Shown: one piece after another, positions 44,093 through 52,434 of the stretch
How positions within the stretch are numbered: position 1 is the first letter of the stretch
How the letters are laid out: every line of letters starts with the position of its first letter
NCBI GenBank assembly: GCA_017403825.1
Contig: JAFRDO010000043.1
Location: 38,399 to 102,398, forward strand
Direction: 5' to 3'
Source: Kiritimatiellia bacterium
GTDB lineage: Bacteria; Verrucomicrobiota; Kiritimatiellia; RFP12; UBA1067
Length of the DNA: 64,000 bases
The notes under the pieces: generated by a model
Databases searched by the model: none
Seen by the model: only the letters and a program-made list of their open reading frames with translations
What the model was told of the DNA's origin: nothing
Program-made: the position numbers and the translations under genes

Positions 44093-45184
44093 TTACCAAA
44101 TAGAAAGGAACACATCGGACAACGCCTCGGAGCGTTCTCGAATTGTCTTTTCGTTCCAAAGATAACCATTTGCTTCAATGTCAGCAATTACATCTTGAGT
44201 ATACAAACTTTCAGGCGGAGTAGGAGCATTGCGAATACCAGTGATACGAGCACCATCACCATTAAGTTTTACCTTGATTTCTCTGTTCTGAACACCACGA
44301 TTCAAACTCCCGTTCAACAACACCATGTTGCCGATTTCATAAACTGCATTTTTCCGAAGGTCTGTCGCATCTTTTGGATCCGCTACTGCGTTCCCCGACA
44401 CAGGATCCACCACCATTGGCGATGTAATCGGCCAGTGGCCTCCCCATTCCTGCGGCATGATGTGTTCAAGATCATACCCATGATTCTTCAGCACTCCTTT
44501 CACATCGGCACCCTTTTCAGCGCGTCGCTTAGCTTCCATCCAAAGGAGGATTTCCTTCGCGATTTTGTTGTAACTCTTCTTGATATGAAGAAGCCCCTTC
44601 CTCACAGACTCATCGTCAATATCCTCAGCCGCCTTCTTTTCTTCAAGATATTTTGCAATCGTTTTATCACCATGTATCACAGAGGCACACTCTTTATTGA
44701 AATTCTTTACTGTGGCTCCTGCAACCACATGCCGTAAGACATAGCTCGACAATTCATCTAGCGCCACTCCAAGAGCATCATCACCTTCAATAGCTAGTTT
44801 CAAGATCAACGGATCAAAAGTCGACACATCACACGTCCTGAGAATATGTAAAACGCGTATTTTTGAATTGTCCCATCTCAAGAGTTCGTCATCTTTGACC
44901 TCCGTGAAGAAATTCCGATATGTTTTCGCGAATTCTGCCACGTCCTTCACAAAGGATCGAATCTCTGACACATCAGACATTTTGTCGATGTACTCTTTAT
45001 AACAATCGACAAGATTCGACACCTTCTTATCCTTAGCCCGTGGATCAAAGAATTTCTTGACCATTGCCACACACTGCAAAAAGACTTCCAATGTGGTCCT
45101 TTCAATTCGTCCTTGACTCCTTTTAGCAGACCAATAGTCACGAGGGCGCAGAATCATTTGTCTCCGCTCCTCCCATAACCACAC
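44093..45184 (-). CDS. GmrSD-type protein, N-terminally truncated (DUF1524 half only)
   Basis: 363 residues or fewer. The HNH signature is present: YDLEHIMPQEWGGHWP, EIGNMVLLNGSLNRGVQNREI. The segment before it (KIRVLHILRTCDVSTFDPLILKL) is the usual middle of DUF262/DUF1524 proteins. The DUF262 region with DGQQR (about 200 residues) is absent, and the frame closes at a TGA 25 codons upstream of the GTG at 45184. The ATG at 45157 has a better ribosome site (GGAGGAGCGGAGAC). Probably a relic of a second type IV restriction gene; an isolated nuclease half cannot be excluded. Confidence 0.75.
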   Translation of the reverse strand: MWLWEERRQMILRPRDYWSAKRSQGRIERTTLEVFLQCVAMVKKFFDPRAKDKKVSNLVDCYKEYIDKMSDVSEIRSFVKDVAEFAKTYRNFFTEVKDDELLRWDNSKIRVLHILRTCDVSTFDPLILKLAIEGDDALGVALDELSSYVLRHVVAGATVKNFNKECASVIHGDKTIAKYLEEKKAAEDIDDESVRKGLLHIKKSYNKIAKEILLWMEAKRRAEKGADVKGVLKNHGYDLEHIMPQEWGGHWPITSPMVVDPVSGNAVADPKDATDLRKNAVYEIGNMVLLNGSLNRGVQNREIKVKLNGDGARITGIRNAPTPPESLYTQDVIADIEANGYLWNEKTIRERSEALSDVFLSIW

Positions 45185-45258
45185 CTCTTGCCAGAAGGTA
45201 ATCAGGCGGCTGCGCCCGCCTCAACCGAAGTCATGTATATAGTTCCCTATCAATTGGC

Positions 45259-45264
45259 ATTATA
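45259..45264 (-). promoter_or_regulatory. Promoter of the truncated GmrSD gene
   Basis: TGGTATAATG with TTGTGC 18 bp upstream on the minus strand, 75 bases before the GTG. Confidence 0.55.
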
Positions 45265-45346
45265 CCATACACGCCCCCATGCGCACAAGACCGCCTAGCT
45301 GAGAGATTACGGCGCGCCCGCGCGGACGTCAAAATCCTTGTTCTTG

Positions 45347-46111
45347 TCAAATCCAATACTGGCTGGTTCCAACCTTCTCAAGGAGCTCCTTCCCGAGGCG
45401 GAAGGCGCTCTGCGCGTCCTCGACCACCAGATATTCGTCGGAACAGTGGACACGGCAGCCGCCATTGCCCACGTTGTAGCACATGACGCGCGTCTGGTCG
45501 CGGATCTGGACGACATCAGTATAGGGTTCGTCGTTGAAGCTCGTCACGCCGTGCCTCGCGCAAATCGGCTGCAGCACCTCGGCGAAGAACGTGTCAGTGT
45601 AGAGCTGACGTCCAAAGCACGTCCTGCTTGAGCGGTTTCGCCCAGGCGAGTCGAACGACAGGCAGAAACCCACGTTCTCGAACCAGGAACGATCAAGCTC
45701 ACGCGATCCGCGCATGCACAGCTCCTCCTCGACGAAGAAGGCGGCCTTCACGACGGGCAGGGCGTCAACAAGGGCGAGCGCGATTGCGCATCCGAGCTTG
45801 TCGTCCGCGCCGATGCCGCCATTTGCCGTGTACAGCTCCGTCCGGCCGGCGCGAGCACGCTCCCGAACGTCGAGCAGCGCACGCCGGTCGGCGAACGCGC
45901 CTTGCCAGCCCTGGACCGTGTCCATGTGGTTGGCCAGGCATGGATAGTACCCATCGCTTTCGCCCTTTGTGAGGTAGAGGTTGCCCTTGCCATCACGGCG
46001 ATGGGACACCCCGCGTTCATCCGAGAACCGCTCGATGTATTCGCGGAGCATCGCCTCCTTACCGGAGCACGATGGTATAGACATCACTTCCTTTACGAAT
46101 TCCTTTGTCAT
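45347..46111 (-). CDS. Zinc exopeptidase of the M20/M28/M42 group
   Basis: 254 residues. Two-zinc site residues are visible as LANHMDTVQ (His-x-Asp), GADDKLG (bridging Asp) and FFVEEELCMRGS (catalytic Glu-Glu). The protein is shorter than typical PepT or PepV (about 400), as if the dimerisation lid were missing or reduced. Start ATG 46111 has AAAGGAGAGAG. Cytoplasmic, no signal peptide. Likely an aminopeptidase or deacylase; substrate unknown. The metallophosphoesterase gene lies 61 bp upstream on the same strand. Confidence 0.78.
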   Translation of the reverse strand: MTKEFVKEVMSIPSCSGKEAMLREYIERFSDERGVSHRRDGKGNLYLTKGESDGYYPCLANHMDTVQGWQGAFADRRALLDVRERARAGRTELYTANGGIGADDKLGCAIALALVDALPVVKAAFFVEEELCMRGSRELDRSWFENVGFCLSFDSPGRNRSSRTCFGRQLYTDTFFAEVLQPICARHGVTSFNDEPYTDVVQIRDQTRVMCYNVGNGGCRVHCSDEYLVVEDAQSAFRLGKELLEKVGTSQYWI

Positions 46112-46172
46112 TTCTCTCTCTCCTTTCTTAGATTTATTGCTTTTGCGCTGTCTCGAACCAGAGGAGCGAAGG

Positions 46173-46910
46173 TTAGAGCCAGGCGGGAACGGGCATCGAC
46201 TTCGCCCGCAGGGCCGATACGTATCCAGCGAAGTCGAACGTCATCCGGCGGAAGAGGAGATCCCCGGTCGCCGAGTCGTAGAGCACGTAGCTCGAGTAGT
46301 CCTTTACACGCGGGTACCCCACCGTGCCGACGTTGACCAGATACCGCCACTCGCCCACCGTCCGAAAGTCGCGCGGCTCGACTTGCCTGCAATCTATGTG
46401 GTGCAGGACCGGGTTGGAATTGCAAGGGACGAATTTGAGCGCGAACAGCGCTTCCAGATGCGTATGGCCCACGAACAGCACACGTTCATCCCTGAAGACC
46501 AGTGAATGGCGTGCATCGGTTTGATCATGGATATATGCCATCATTTGAGGATTGACGAAATTGGCGTGCGCCACGGCGATGTTCTCATCCGCATAGACAT
46601 ACGGCAGCGATCTGATCCATTCCAGGTCGTCCGCGCCCAGCTCGTCATGGTGCCGCGCATCCGTGTCGCGCGCGTGGGGAATCATGTCGCCGGTGTCGCG
46701 CCAACCGGCGACTGCCGCGTCGTGGTTGCCCATGACAACGGGGATGTTCCGTTCGCGCAGGATACGGATCGCCCCGACCGGGTCGGGGCCGTACCCCACG
46801 ACGTCTCCGGCGCAGATCACCTTCTCCACGCCGTACCGCGCGGAATCCGCCAGCACCTTCTCCAGCGCCGTCGGATTCGCGTGCACATCTGATATTATCG
46901 CGTACTTCAT
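46173..46910 (-). CDS. Calcineurin-like metallophosphoesterase (YfcE/Ap4A-hydrolase type)
   Basis: 245 residues. The metal-site series is complete: AIISDVHANPTALEKVL, ICAGDVVGYGPDP, VVMGNHDAA, NIAVAHANF and VLFVGHTHLEALF, then VNVGTVGYPR. This is the PF12850-type architecture of small phosphodiesterases acting on nucleotides or protein phosphate. GGGA lies 9 bases before the ATG. No membrane anchor. Confidence 0.88.
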   Translation of the reverse strand: MKYAIISDVHANPTALEKVLADSARYGVEKVICAGDVVGYGPDPVGAIRILRERNIPVVMGNHDAAVAGWRDTGDMIPHARDTDARHHDELGADDLEWIRSLPYVYADENIAVAHANFVNPQMMAYIHDQTDARHSLVFRDERVLFVGHTHLEALFALKFVPCNSNPVLHHIDCRQVEPRDFRTVGEWRYLVNVGTVGYPRVKDYSSYVLYDSATGDLLFRRMTFDFAGYVSALRAKSMPVPAWL

Positions 46911-47053
46911 GTTGTAATGTCCCTCTGCTTTATGAATATCTTGCCGCGTGCTAAATCTTAATCAGATACTGCATCCATATCCATGACTACGTGATTCTGT
47001 TTAGTTCTCGCTGCCAGCAATCGCATGGCACAGCTATGAAAACCTCAAACACA

Positions 47054-47090
47054 GACGCCCTTGCCCTGGAAAATCCGGGGTAAGGGCGTC
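47054..47090 (-). terminator. Long hairpin downstream of the AAA+ gene
   Basis: GACGCCCTT / AAGGGCGTC with further inner pairs CCC/GGG and GG/CC around ATTTT. A second hairpin GGTGGC-N5-GCCACC lies at 47114-47130. They end the clpP-AAA+ operon; the tract after the first is TGTGTTTGAGG rather than pure T, so efficiency is uncertain. Confidence 0.5.
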
Positions 47091-47147
47091 CAATTCCAGG
47101 TCGCCAGCCAGTCGGTGGCTCAACGCCACCTTCATCCGTTCAGAAGT

Positions 47148-49325
47148 TCAGAAGCCGATGCGGACTGGGCGCTTGCCGTCCTTCTTGAGGGCGCACTCCT
47201 CCTTAAGGGCCGCGATGCGGTCCGCGTTGGAGACGTCCCCGCCAAGATAGAACTGCTCCTGACGGACGGTGCGGAAGTCGCCGGGCGCGAGGTTCTTGAG
47301 CTCCTTCAGCTCCTCGAACTCGGCGTCCGCGAGCTTCGACTTGAACATGCGCTCGAAGAAGAGGCGCTTGCCTTCGTCGCCGAGGTAGCCGAACTCGAGC
47401 TTGAACGTGAACCGGCGCATCACGGCCGCGTCCAGGTTCTTAGAGAAGTTCGTCGCCGCGACCATCACGCCGTCGAAGTTCTCCATCTGCTGGAGGAGCT
47501 CGTTCACCTGGGTTATCTCCCAGCGGCGGCTGGCGCCCGAGCGGTCCTGGAGGAGCCCGTCCACCTCGTCGAAGAAGAGGATGGCGTGCTCGGCCTCCGC
47601 CCGGCGGAACGCCTTGGCAATGTTCTGCTCCGTCTCGCCGACGTAGCATCCGAGGATGTCGCTCCCCTTCACGACCACGACCTTGCGGTCGAGCGTCTTG
47701 CCGAGGTACTTGACGAACTCGGTCTTGCCCGTTCCGGGAGGCCCGAAGAGGAGGACGTTCATCCGTGGCTTGTCGGAGTCCTCCGCGCTGAAGCCCGCGT
47801 CAAGGTAGTTCCGGGCGGCCTCGACCAGGCGATCGAGCTTCACCTTCCCCTTGATGTTGAGTCCTTCGAGCGAGTAGTCCTTAGCGGGCAGGAACCCGTT
47901 GCCGTTCTTCACCCCCATGAGCTTGCAGTGCGGCTTCATGAGCGTCTCGACGAGCTTGTCGACCCCGTCCGGTTCCGGGGCCATGCGCTTCACGTTCACG
48001 AGGACAGTCGAGATTCCGCCCGCGCTCGTCTCGTACTTGGTCGCGTACTCGTCTATCTTCGCCGCGGGAATGAGCGACTCCAGGCCGTGCTTCGCCACCT
48101 GGTTGCGCCAGATCGCGGCGCGCTGCGCGCCGTTGAGGCGTTCAAAGCAGATGGAGTAGTCGAATCGGCGGCGCACGGACTCGTCCATCGCCCAGGCGGG
48201 CGCATTGGAGATCCATATGGCCGGGATCTTCATCTCGTCGAGAATGGAGTTCATAACGCCCTTCTCGGTGGACTTGCCGCCGCCGAACTCGAACCCGAAG
48301 ATGCTGAACCCGCACGACGTACCGCGCAGGAGCTCGTCAGCCTCGTCCACGATCATCAGGCTCTCCTTCGGGTCTTCCTGGCCGTTGCACACCTGGATGC
48401 CGACCATCCGAGCCTCGGACTTCATGTTCTTGCCGTCCTCGTCGCCTTGCCGTATCTCGTAGGCGACGCGCCCAAGCTCCTTCGCGAGGGAGCGGGCGAA
48501 CGAGGTCTTGCCGGTCCCCGGCGCGCCGTAGAGGAGGATGTTGCACTTGCCGTCCGACGCCCTTATGATGTTCTTGATCGTCTCGCCGTCCTTAGAAGAG
48601 AGGTCTCCGTAGAATTCCCACGGCAGGACGTCCTTCCCGTCGCACTTCGTGTAGAAGCGGCGCTCGATCGCCTCGTCGGACGTGCCGTCCATGAACCCGC
48701 TCAGGGTGCGGCGGCCGAAGTCGTAGTCGCAGTCGAGGAGGTTGAACTTCAGCAGCTTCCCCTGCGGCGACATCGCCTTCGCGACCTCGGCGTAGGAGCG
48801 GTCAAGGGCCATTGCGTAGTGGAGGGGCTTCTCGCGGTCCTCCACCCGGACAGGCCAGCTGAAGCATGTCTGGTCGCGGACGTACGCGAATATGAGGATT
48901 TCGCTCTCCAGGTCGTCCAGCTTCAGCACGCGCTTCAGGTCGGCGAAACGCTTCTCCACCACGTCCGCGCCCTTCTTGACGTCGCCAGATTCCGCAAGCA
49001 TGTACTCGAAAATCGCGCCCAGCACCGTCCGGCACTTGTCGCGCGTCGTCTCGTGGTTCCAGAGCGCGTTGAACACGTCGTCCAGCGGATCCGTGAGGTC
49101 GAGGCGCATATCGCGCGACTTGGAGTTGCGCATCTCCTCGAGCTCCTCGGGCGTGTACGCCAGCTCTATCAGCTCCACCGCGCGGTCGTGGTCGAAGCAG
49201 TTGCGCACCACGTTGAAGAAATCGTCGTCGCGGCAGTCGTCGCAGTAGTTGCGCACCATGTTGCCGCAGTACTTGATGAGCTTGCGGTAGAGGAAGTTCT
49301 GCGGTATCTGCTTGAATCTAGCCAT
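47148..49325 (-). CDS. Double AAA+ ATPase ending in Ile-Gly-Phe
   Basis: 725 residues. An N-terminal helical region of about 240 residues is not recognised. AAA+ module 1: Walker A GAPGTGKT (267-274), Walker B LMIVDEADELL. Module 2: GPPGTGKTEFVKYLG, ILFFDEVDGLLQDR, sensor VMVAATNFSKNLDAAVMRRF (arginine fingers). The chain ends GKRPVRIGF. IGF is the tripeptide ClpX/ClpA use in an internal loop to dock ClpP, and clpP is two genes upstream in the same operon. No zinc or protease motif is seen in this protein. A partner unfoldase for that ClpP is the inference; a stand-alone disaggregase is the alternative. Confidence 0.85.
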   Translation of the reverse strand: MARFKQIPQNFLYRKLIKYCGNMVRNYCDDCRDDDFFNVVRNCFDHDRAVELIELAYTPEELEEMRNSKSRDMRLDLTDPLDDVFNALWNHETTRDKCRTVLGAIFEYMLAESGDVKKGADVVEKRFADLKRVLKLDDLESEILIFAYVRDQTCFSWPVRVEDREKPLHYAMALDRSYAEVAKAMSPQGKLLKFNLLDCDYDFGRRTLSGFMDGTSDEAIERRFYTKCDGKDVLPWEFYGDLSSKDGETIKNIIRASDGKCNILLYGAPGTGKTSFARSLAKELGRVAYEIRQGDEDGKNMKSEARMVGIQVCNGQEDPKESLMIVDEADELLRGTSCGFSIFGFEFGGGKSTEKGVMNSILDEMKIPAIWISNAPAWAMDESVRRRFDYSICFERLNGAQRAAIWRNQVAKHGLESLIPAAKIDEYATKYETSAGGISTVLVNVKRMAPEPDGVDKLVETLMKPHCKLMGVKNGNGFLPAKDYSLEGLNIKGKVKLDRLVEAARNYLDAGFSAEDSDKPRMNVLLFGPPGTGKTEFVKYLGKTLDRKVVVVKGSDILGCYVGETEQNIAKAFRRAEAEHAILFFDEVDGLLQDRSGASRRWEITQVNELLQQMENFDGVMVAATNFSKNLDAAVMRRFTFKLEFGYLGDEGKRLFFERMFKSKLADAEFEELKELKNLAPGDFRTVRQEQFYLGGDVSNADRIAALKEECALKKDGKRPVRIGF

Positions 49326-49356
49326 TGTCTTTTGTCCTTTCCTGTGATTTTGTGAA

Positions 49357-49662
49357 TTAAGCGAAAAACTCCTCGGCGGTCATGAAGGACTCGCCAGCGC
49401 GGCGGTTCTTGCCGTCGCCATGAGCCCCGTCTTTTCCCGGCGCCGCATCGCCGGCCTCGCGCTCGGCGATGATCTTCATCGCTTTGGCGCGGGTGACACC
49501 GTAGATGCGCATGACCATCTTCACCTTGATTCTGGCGAAGAGGTTCGCCTCCGATTTCTTCTCGCGCGTCCTGCACGTACAAGAAGAATTCCTTCCCCCG
49601 TTGCCGTCGCCGAAGAAGAACTCTTCGGCGGAGATCATTTCATCTTCGTTCGTCATTGTCAT
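49357..49662 (-). CDS. Small protein with AEEFF motifs at both ends, between clpP and AAA+
   Basis: 101 residues, not recognised. Near the N-terminus is EMISAEEFFFGD and the C-terminus is FMTAEEFFA, the same short acidic-aromatic motif twice. Between them are a Gly/Asn/Ser linker, a Cys pair (CTC), a basic helical segment LFARIKVKMVMRIYGVTRAKAMKIIAE and a disordered Gly/Asp/Lys stretch. Good ribosome site (AAAGGAG). It starts 10 bp after clpP and ends 31 bp before the AAA+ gene. Adaptor or tagged substrate are both possible; the aromatic C-terminus would suit a degron. Confidence 0.7.
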   Translation of the reverse strand: MTMTNEDEMISAEEFFFGDGNGGRNSSCTCRTREKKSEANLFARIKVKMVMRIYGVTRAKAMKIIAEREAGDAAPGKDGAHGDGKNRRAGESFMTAEEFFA

Positions 49663-49672
49663 TTTTCTCCTT

Positions 49673-50257
49673 TCACAGAATGTTGTCGACGATTCCCCAC
49701 GACTTCGCCTCCTCGGCGGACATGAAGTGGTCGCGGTCAGTGTCCTGCACGACGGCGTCAGGCGCCTTGCCCGCTGCCTCGGCCAAGATGCCGTTCAGGA
49801 CGTCCTTCAGGCGCAGTATCTCGCGCGCCGTGATCTCGATGTCGCTCGCCTTTCCCTGCGCACCGCCCCAGGGCTGGTGCACCATGATGCGGGCGTGCGG
49901 CAGGGCGAAGCGCCGCCCCTTCTCGCCAGACGCAAGCAGTATCGCACCCATCGACGCCGCCTGCCCGACGCAGTACGTCGCGACCGGGCACTTCACCATC
50001 TTCATCGTGTCGAGAATCGCGAGCCCCGCCGTCACGCTGCCGCCAGGCGAGTTGATGTACATGGAGACCTCCTTCTCCGGATCCTGCGCCTGCAGGAAGA
50101 GAAGTTGCGCCACCACGGCGTTCGCCGAGTCGTCGTCGATCTCCCCGCCTACAAACACGATGCGGTCCTTGAGCAGGCGCGAGTAGATGTCGTACGCGCG
50201 CTCGCCGCCGCCTGTTTTCTCCACCACCATCGGTATCAGTGTAGCTTTCATCGCCAT
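49673..50257 (-). CDS. clpP: ATP-dependent Clp protease proteolytic subunit
   Basis: 194 residues. Catalytic triad Ser102 (GQAASMGA), His127 (MVHQPWGG) and Asp176 ([13 protein letters not shown]). Handle region [16 protein letters not shown]-terminus [25 protein letters not shown] is the usual axial-loop and first helix. Start ATG 50257 has AAGGAG 10 bases upstream; the ATG two codons later is farther. It is followed by an AAA+ ATPase instead of clpX, which is unusual. Confidence 0.93.
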   Translation of the reverse strand: MAMKATLIPMVVEKTGGGERAYDIYSRLLKDRIVFVGGEIDDDSANAVVAQLLFLQAQDPEKEVSMYINSPGGSVTAGLAILDTMKMVKCPVATYCVGQAASMGAILLASGEKGRRFALPHARIMVHQPWGGAQGKASDIEITAREILRLKDVLNGILAEAAGKAPDAVVQDTDRDHFMSAEEAKSWGIVDNIL

Positions 50258-50346
50258 TTCAGTTGTACTCCTTCTTTTGCATTGTAGTAAGACTCGTTTT
50301 GAACGTGCCTCCATAAGCAAAGAACGTGCCAACGGCACACTCCTTA

Positions 50347-50399
50347 CACCTGCACATGATTTTTCTTTGCACCTGTCATTTCTTGAACACCACCTGTCA
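50347..50399. promoter_or_regulatory. Three spaced CACCTG(T)CA repeats upstream of clpP
   Basis: CACCTGTCA at 50370-50378 and 50391-50399, 21 bp apart (two helical turns), and CACCTGCA at 50347-50354. Spaced direct repeats like these are typical of regulator binding on one face of DNA. Confidence 0.45.
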
Positions 50400-50436
50400 A
50401 AATATGCCCAAGCCGATTCTCGGCAAATGCACAACT

Positions 50437-50463
50437 ATGGGGCTGCGGAAACCGCAGCCCCAT
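50437..50463. terminator. Perfect 12-bp stem-loop between the hypothetical gene and clpP
   Basis: ATGGGGCTGCGG-AAA-CCGCAGCCCCAT on the plus strand, 31 bases after the stop of the gene at 50495. No T-tract follows on the minus strand, so a pause, attenuator or mRNA end-stabiliser is as likely as a terminator. Confidence 0.5.
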
Positions 50464-50494
50464 GGCATATAATCAGATCATTATCGAAATTCGG

Positions 50495-51496
50495 CTATTC
50501 CCGCACACGCAACATAGCGAGTTTCTCCGACAACGGAAGGCGTTTCCAAGCCGCCTTCGTGTAACCGCGAGACTTCACGTTCTCCTTCCGGGCCGCAACA
50601 CGGAGTAGCGTGCGGTCGGACGGAGAAAGCACAGCCCACTCCTCAAGCGTCACGCCGGCGGCACGCGCACCGCGCAGGAGCTTCTCATCCTCAGGCAGTT
50701 TCCTTACGTCACACGAGTAGGTGTGGTGCGGGTCATCCATCAGACCGTCGGCATAGGTCACATTTCCCTTCTCATCCACATTTATCAACCCTTCCAGCAG
50801 CATCGCAAGGGTAAACCCGTGACCCATCAGGAGAAGTGGGCAGTGAATGACATCGTTATAGGTGCGGACTGCATCGTCCGAAGCGAAACCAAAGTGCGGA
50901 TGATAAGGATTATAGCCATCGAAGTCAATCAACATGAGGTTCTTCCCGACATCGCGAAGTTCCACTAGCCGACGATAGGCCTCCGTCTTCACCACCGCCT
51001 TCGCGTAAAGGGGAATGTATATCGCCTTACGAGCGGCAACATACCCAAGTTTTCGAAACTCTCCGTCCACCTTCCACCAGGCGTACTTGCAATTCTTTGA
51101 ATTCCCCTTCCCTGCGGGACGGCGCATATCCCCCGGGGTAGGAAAGTCCTTCTCCGTTTTCGCCCACATCTCATCGCGCCACTTGAAGTAATCAGGGCCG
51201 GGAAGACCATCTTCTGCAATCAGTTGCGGATATTCAGGTCGAACGTTCCCGTTTTTATCCTTCAATGTCGGATAAACCTTAGCGCACTGCCATGCGAGCT
51301 CAAACCGCTGAGCCACAAGGCCATCATAACATTCGACAGGGCCAAGGTAGAAAGGCGACAAACCGCGATTCATCACCTCATCCTGGTTGCAGGACGTGCA
51401 GTCGATCCGCACGAAATCCAACCCCTTCGCAGCCTCATCCAGCTGCGATTCAAACGAACCTTTCCCTCTTTTACCAACTACTCTTATCATTTTCAT
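50495..51496 (-). CDS. Hypothetical protein
   Basis: 333 residues. The N-terminus MIRVVGKRGKGSFESQLDEAAKGL and the segment VRIDCTSCNQDEVMNRGLSPFYLGP suggest a conserved soluble family that I cannot name. LMLIDFDGYNPYHPHFGFASDDAVRTYND and CPLLLMGHGFTLAMLLEGL look like a nucleotide- or metal-binding core. The C-terminal 80 residues are basic and helical (DRTLLRVAARKENVKSRGYTK). Start ATG 51496 has AAAGGAAAA. No signal peptide or membrane span. Confidence 0.65.
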   Translation of the reverse strand: MKMIRVVGKRGKGSFESQLDEAAKGLDFVRIDCTSCNQDEVMNRGLSPFYLGPVECYDGLVAQRFELAWQCAKVYPTLKDKNGNVRPEYPQLIAEDGLPGPDYFKWRDEMWAKTEKDFPTPGDMRRPAGKGNSKNCKYAWWKVDGEFRKLGYVAARKAIYIPLYAKAVVKTEAYRRLVELRDVGKNLMLIDFDGYNPYHPHFGFASDDAVRTYNDVIHCPLLLMGHGFTLAMLLEGLINVDEKGNVTYADGLMDDPHHTYSCDVRKLPEDEKLLRGARAAGVTLEEWAVLSPSDRTLLRVAARKENVKSRGYTKAAWKRLPLSEKLAMLRVRE

Positions 51497-51579
51497 TTTT
51501 CCTTTCTACCATATGACAAACATCATCCAACATTGAATCTTACGATCAAAGTCAACGACAACCAGAAGGAAATCGCAAT

Positions 51580-51816
51580 TTAACAGCCCTTGTGCAATTC
51601 TTCCAGAAACATCCAAGCGATGAACTCCTCGAACGAAGTCGGGAAACTGACTCTAGCGATTTCTTCATCGCTTGCGCCGTTCTTGTCGGAAGCCGCACCG
51701 CAAAGAATCTCAAAGGCATGGCCCTGAAACTCGCATGGGACATGGAACACGGGTGCAGACCACAAACTTCCATGCAAGTCACATTCTTCTATAGCGAACC
51801 GTTTCGCACTTGGCAA
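51580..51816 (-). pseudogene. Aspartyl-protease-family fragment
   Basis: 78 codons. The middle reads VPCEFQGHAFEILCGAASDKNGA, matching VPCEFAGHPFEILCGDASDNKA in the protease-like protein at 39519-40128, and the preceding EECDLHGSLWSAP parallels DECSFDGRPWTAP. Neither D-T/S-G motif is present, and the end (FEEFIAWMFLEELHKGC) has replaced the usual VIGFDFFNNF. A partial copy; the third trace of this family in the window. Confidence 0.7.
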
Positions 51817-51872
51817 TTACCGCACCTCTTTCTTGCGGATTTCGGCCCGCTCGGACCAAAACTCCATCGGAT

Positions 51873-52346
51873 TCATAGCCTTACAGCTCCTCCAAGCAAA
51901 AGGTTGAGCGCATGCTCTATGGCTGCCGTGCGGACGGCTTCGCGGTCGCCGGGGAATATTTTCTTCTCCGTGTTCGTGCCTGTCTCCGACGAAAGCCCGA
52001 ACCAGACGAGCCCGACCGGCTTCTCGGCGCTGCCGCCGCCGGGGCCGGCGATGCCCGTAATCGACACCGCGAGATCCGTGTTCAGTCGCCGCCGCGCACC
52101 TTCTGCCATCGCCGCCGCGCACTCGGACGAAACCGCGCCATTCGTCGCCAGCACTTCCTCCGGCACGCCCAGGACCCGTTGCTTCACCGAGTTGTCGTAG
52201 CTGATGATGCCGCCCATGAAGACGGCGCTCGACCCGGGAACGCCAGTGATCGCGTACCCCACGCCGCCGCCCGTGCACGACTCCGCCGTCGCGCACGTCA
52301 GCTTCTTGTCGATCAAAGCCTTTGCAAGTTTCTCCGCGGTTGTCAT
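51873..52346 (-). CDS. CinA-family nicotinamide-nucleotide amidohydrolase
   Basis: 157 residues, the single-domain (PncC/YgaD) form. It converts NMN to nicotinate mononucleotide and ammonia in pyridine-nucleotide salvage. Motifs: LTCATAESCTGGGVGYAITGVPGSSAVFMGGIISY, GAVSSECAAAMAEGARR and VSITGIAGPGGGSAEKPVGLVWFGL. The ATG follows AAAAGGATCG. Own promoter upstream. A 19-codon frame downstream (starting MNPMEFWSERAEIRKK) is of unknown value. Confidence 0.92.
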   Translation of the reverse strand: MTTAEKLAKALIDKKLTCATAESCTGGGVGYAITGVPGSSAVFMGGIISYDNSVKQRVLGVPEEVLATNGAVSSECAAAMAEGARRRLNTDLAVSITGIAGPGGGSAEKPVGLVWFGLSSETGTNTEKKIFPGDREAVRTAAIEHALNLLLGGAVRL

Positions 52347-52375
52347 CTTCGATCCTTTTGCATTTGCACACTCAA

Positions 52376-52384
52376 ATTATATCA
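52376..52384 (-). promoter_or_regulatory. Extended -10 promoter of the cinA-like gene
   Basis: TGATATAAT, identical to the recC extended -10, 30 bases before the ATG. Confidence 0.55.
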
Positions 52385-52434
52385 TAAATCTAAGCGCACA
52401 AAACATCCCACCAATCTGGAAGCAAGGCGATAGA

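Noticed and set aside
47061..49355. 764-codon open frame on the plus strand opposite the AAA+ gene
   Set aside because: It is the mirror of a GC-rich gene: it has no recognisable domain, its residues are Leu/Val/Arg/Glu-biased, and the minus strand carries two full AAA+ modules.
51817..51875. 19-codon frame after the cinA-like gene
   Set aside because: It may be translated by coupling, but it is too short to support and matches nothing I recognise.
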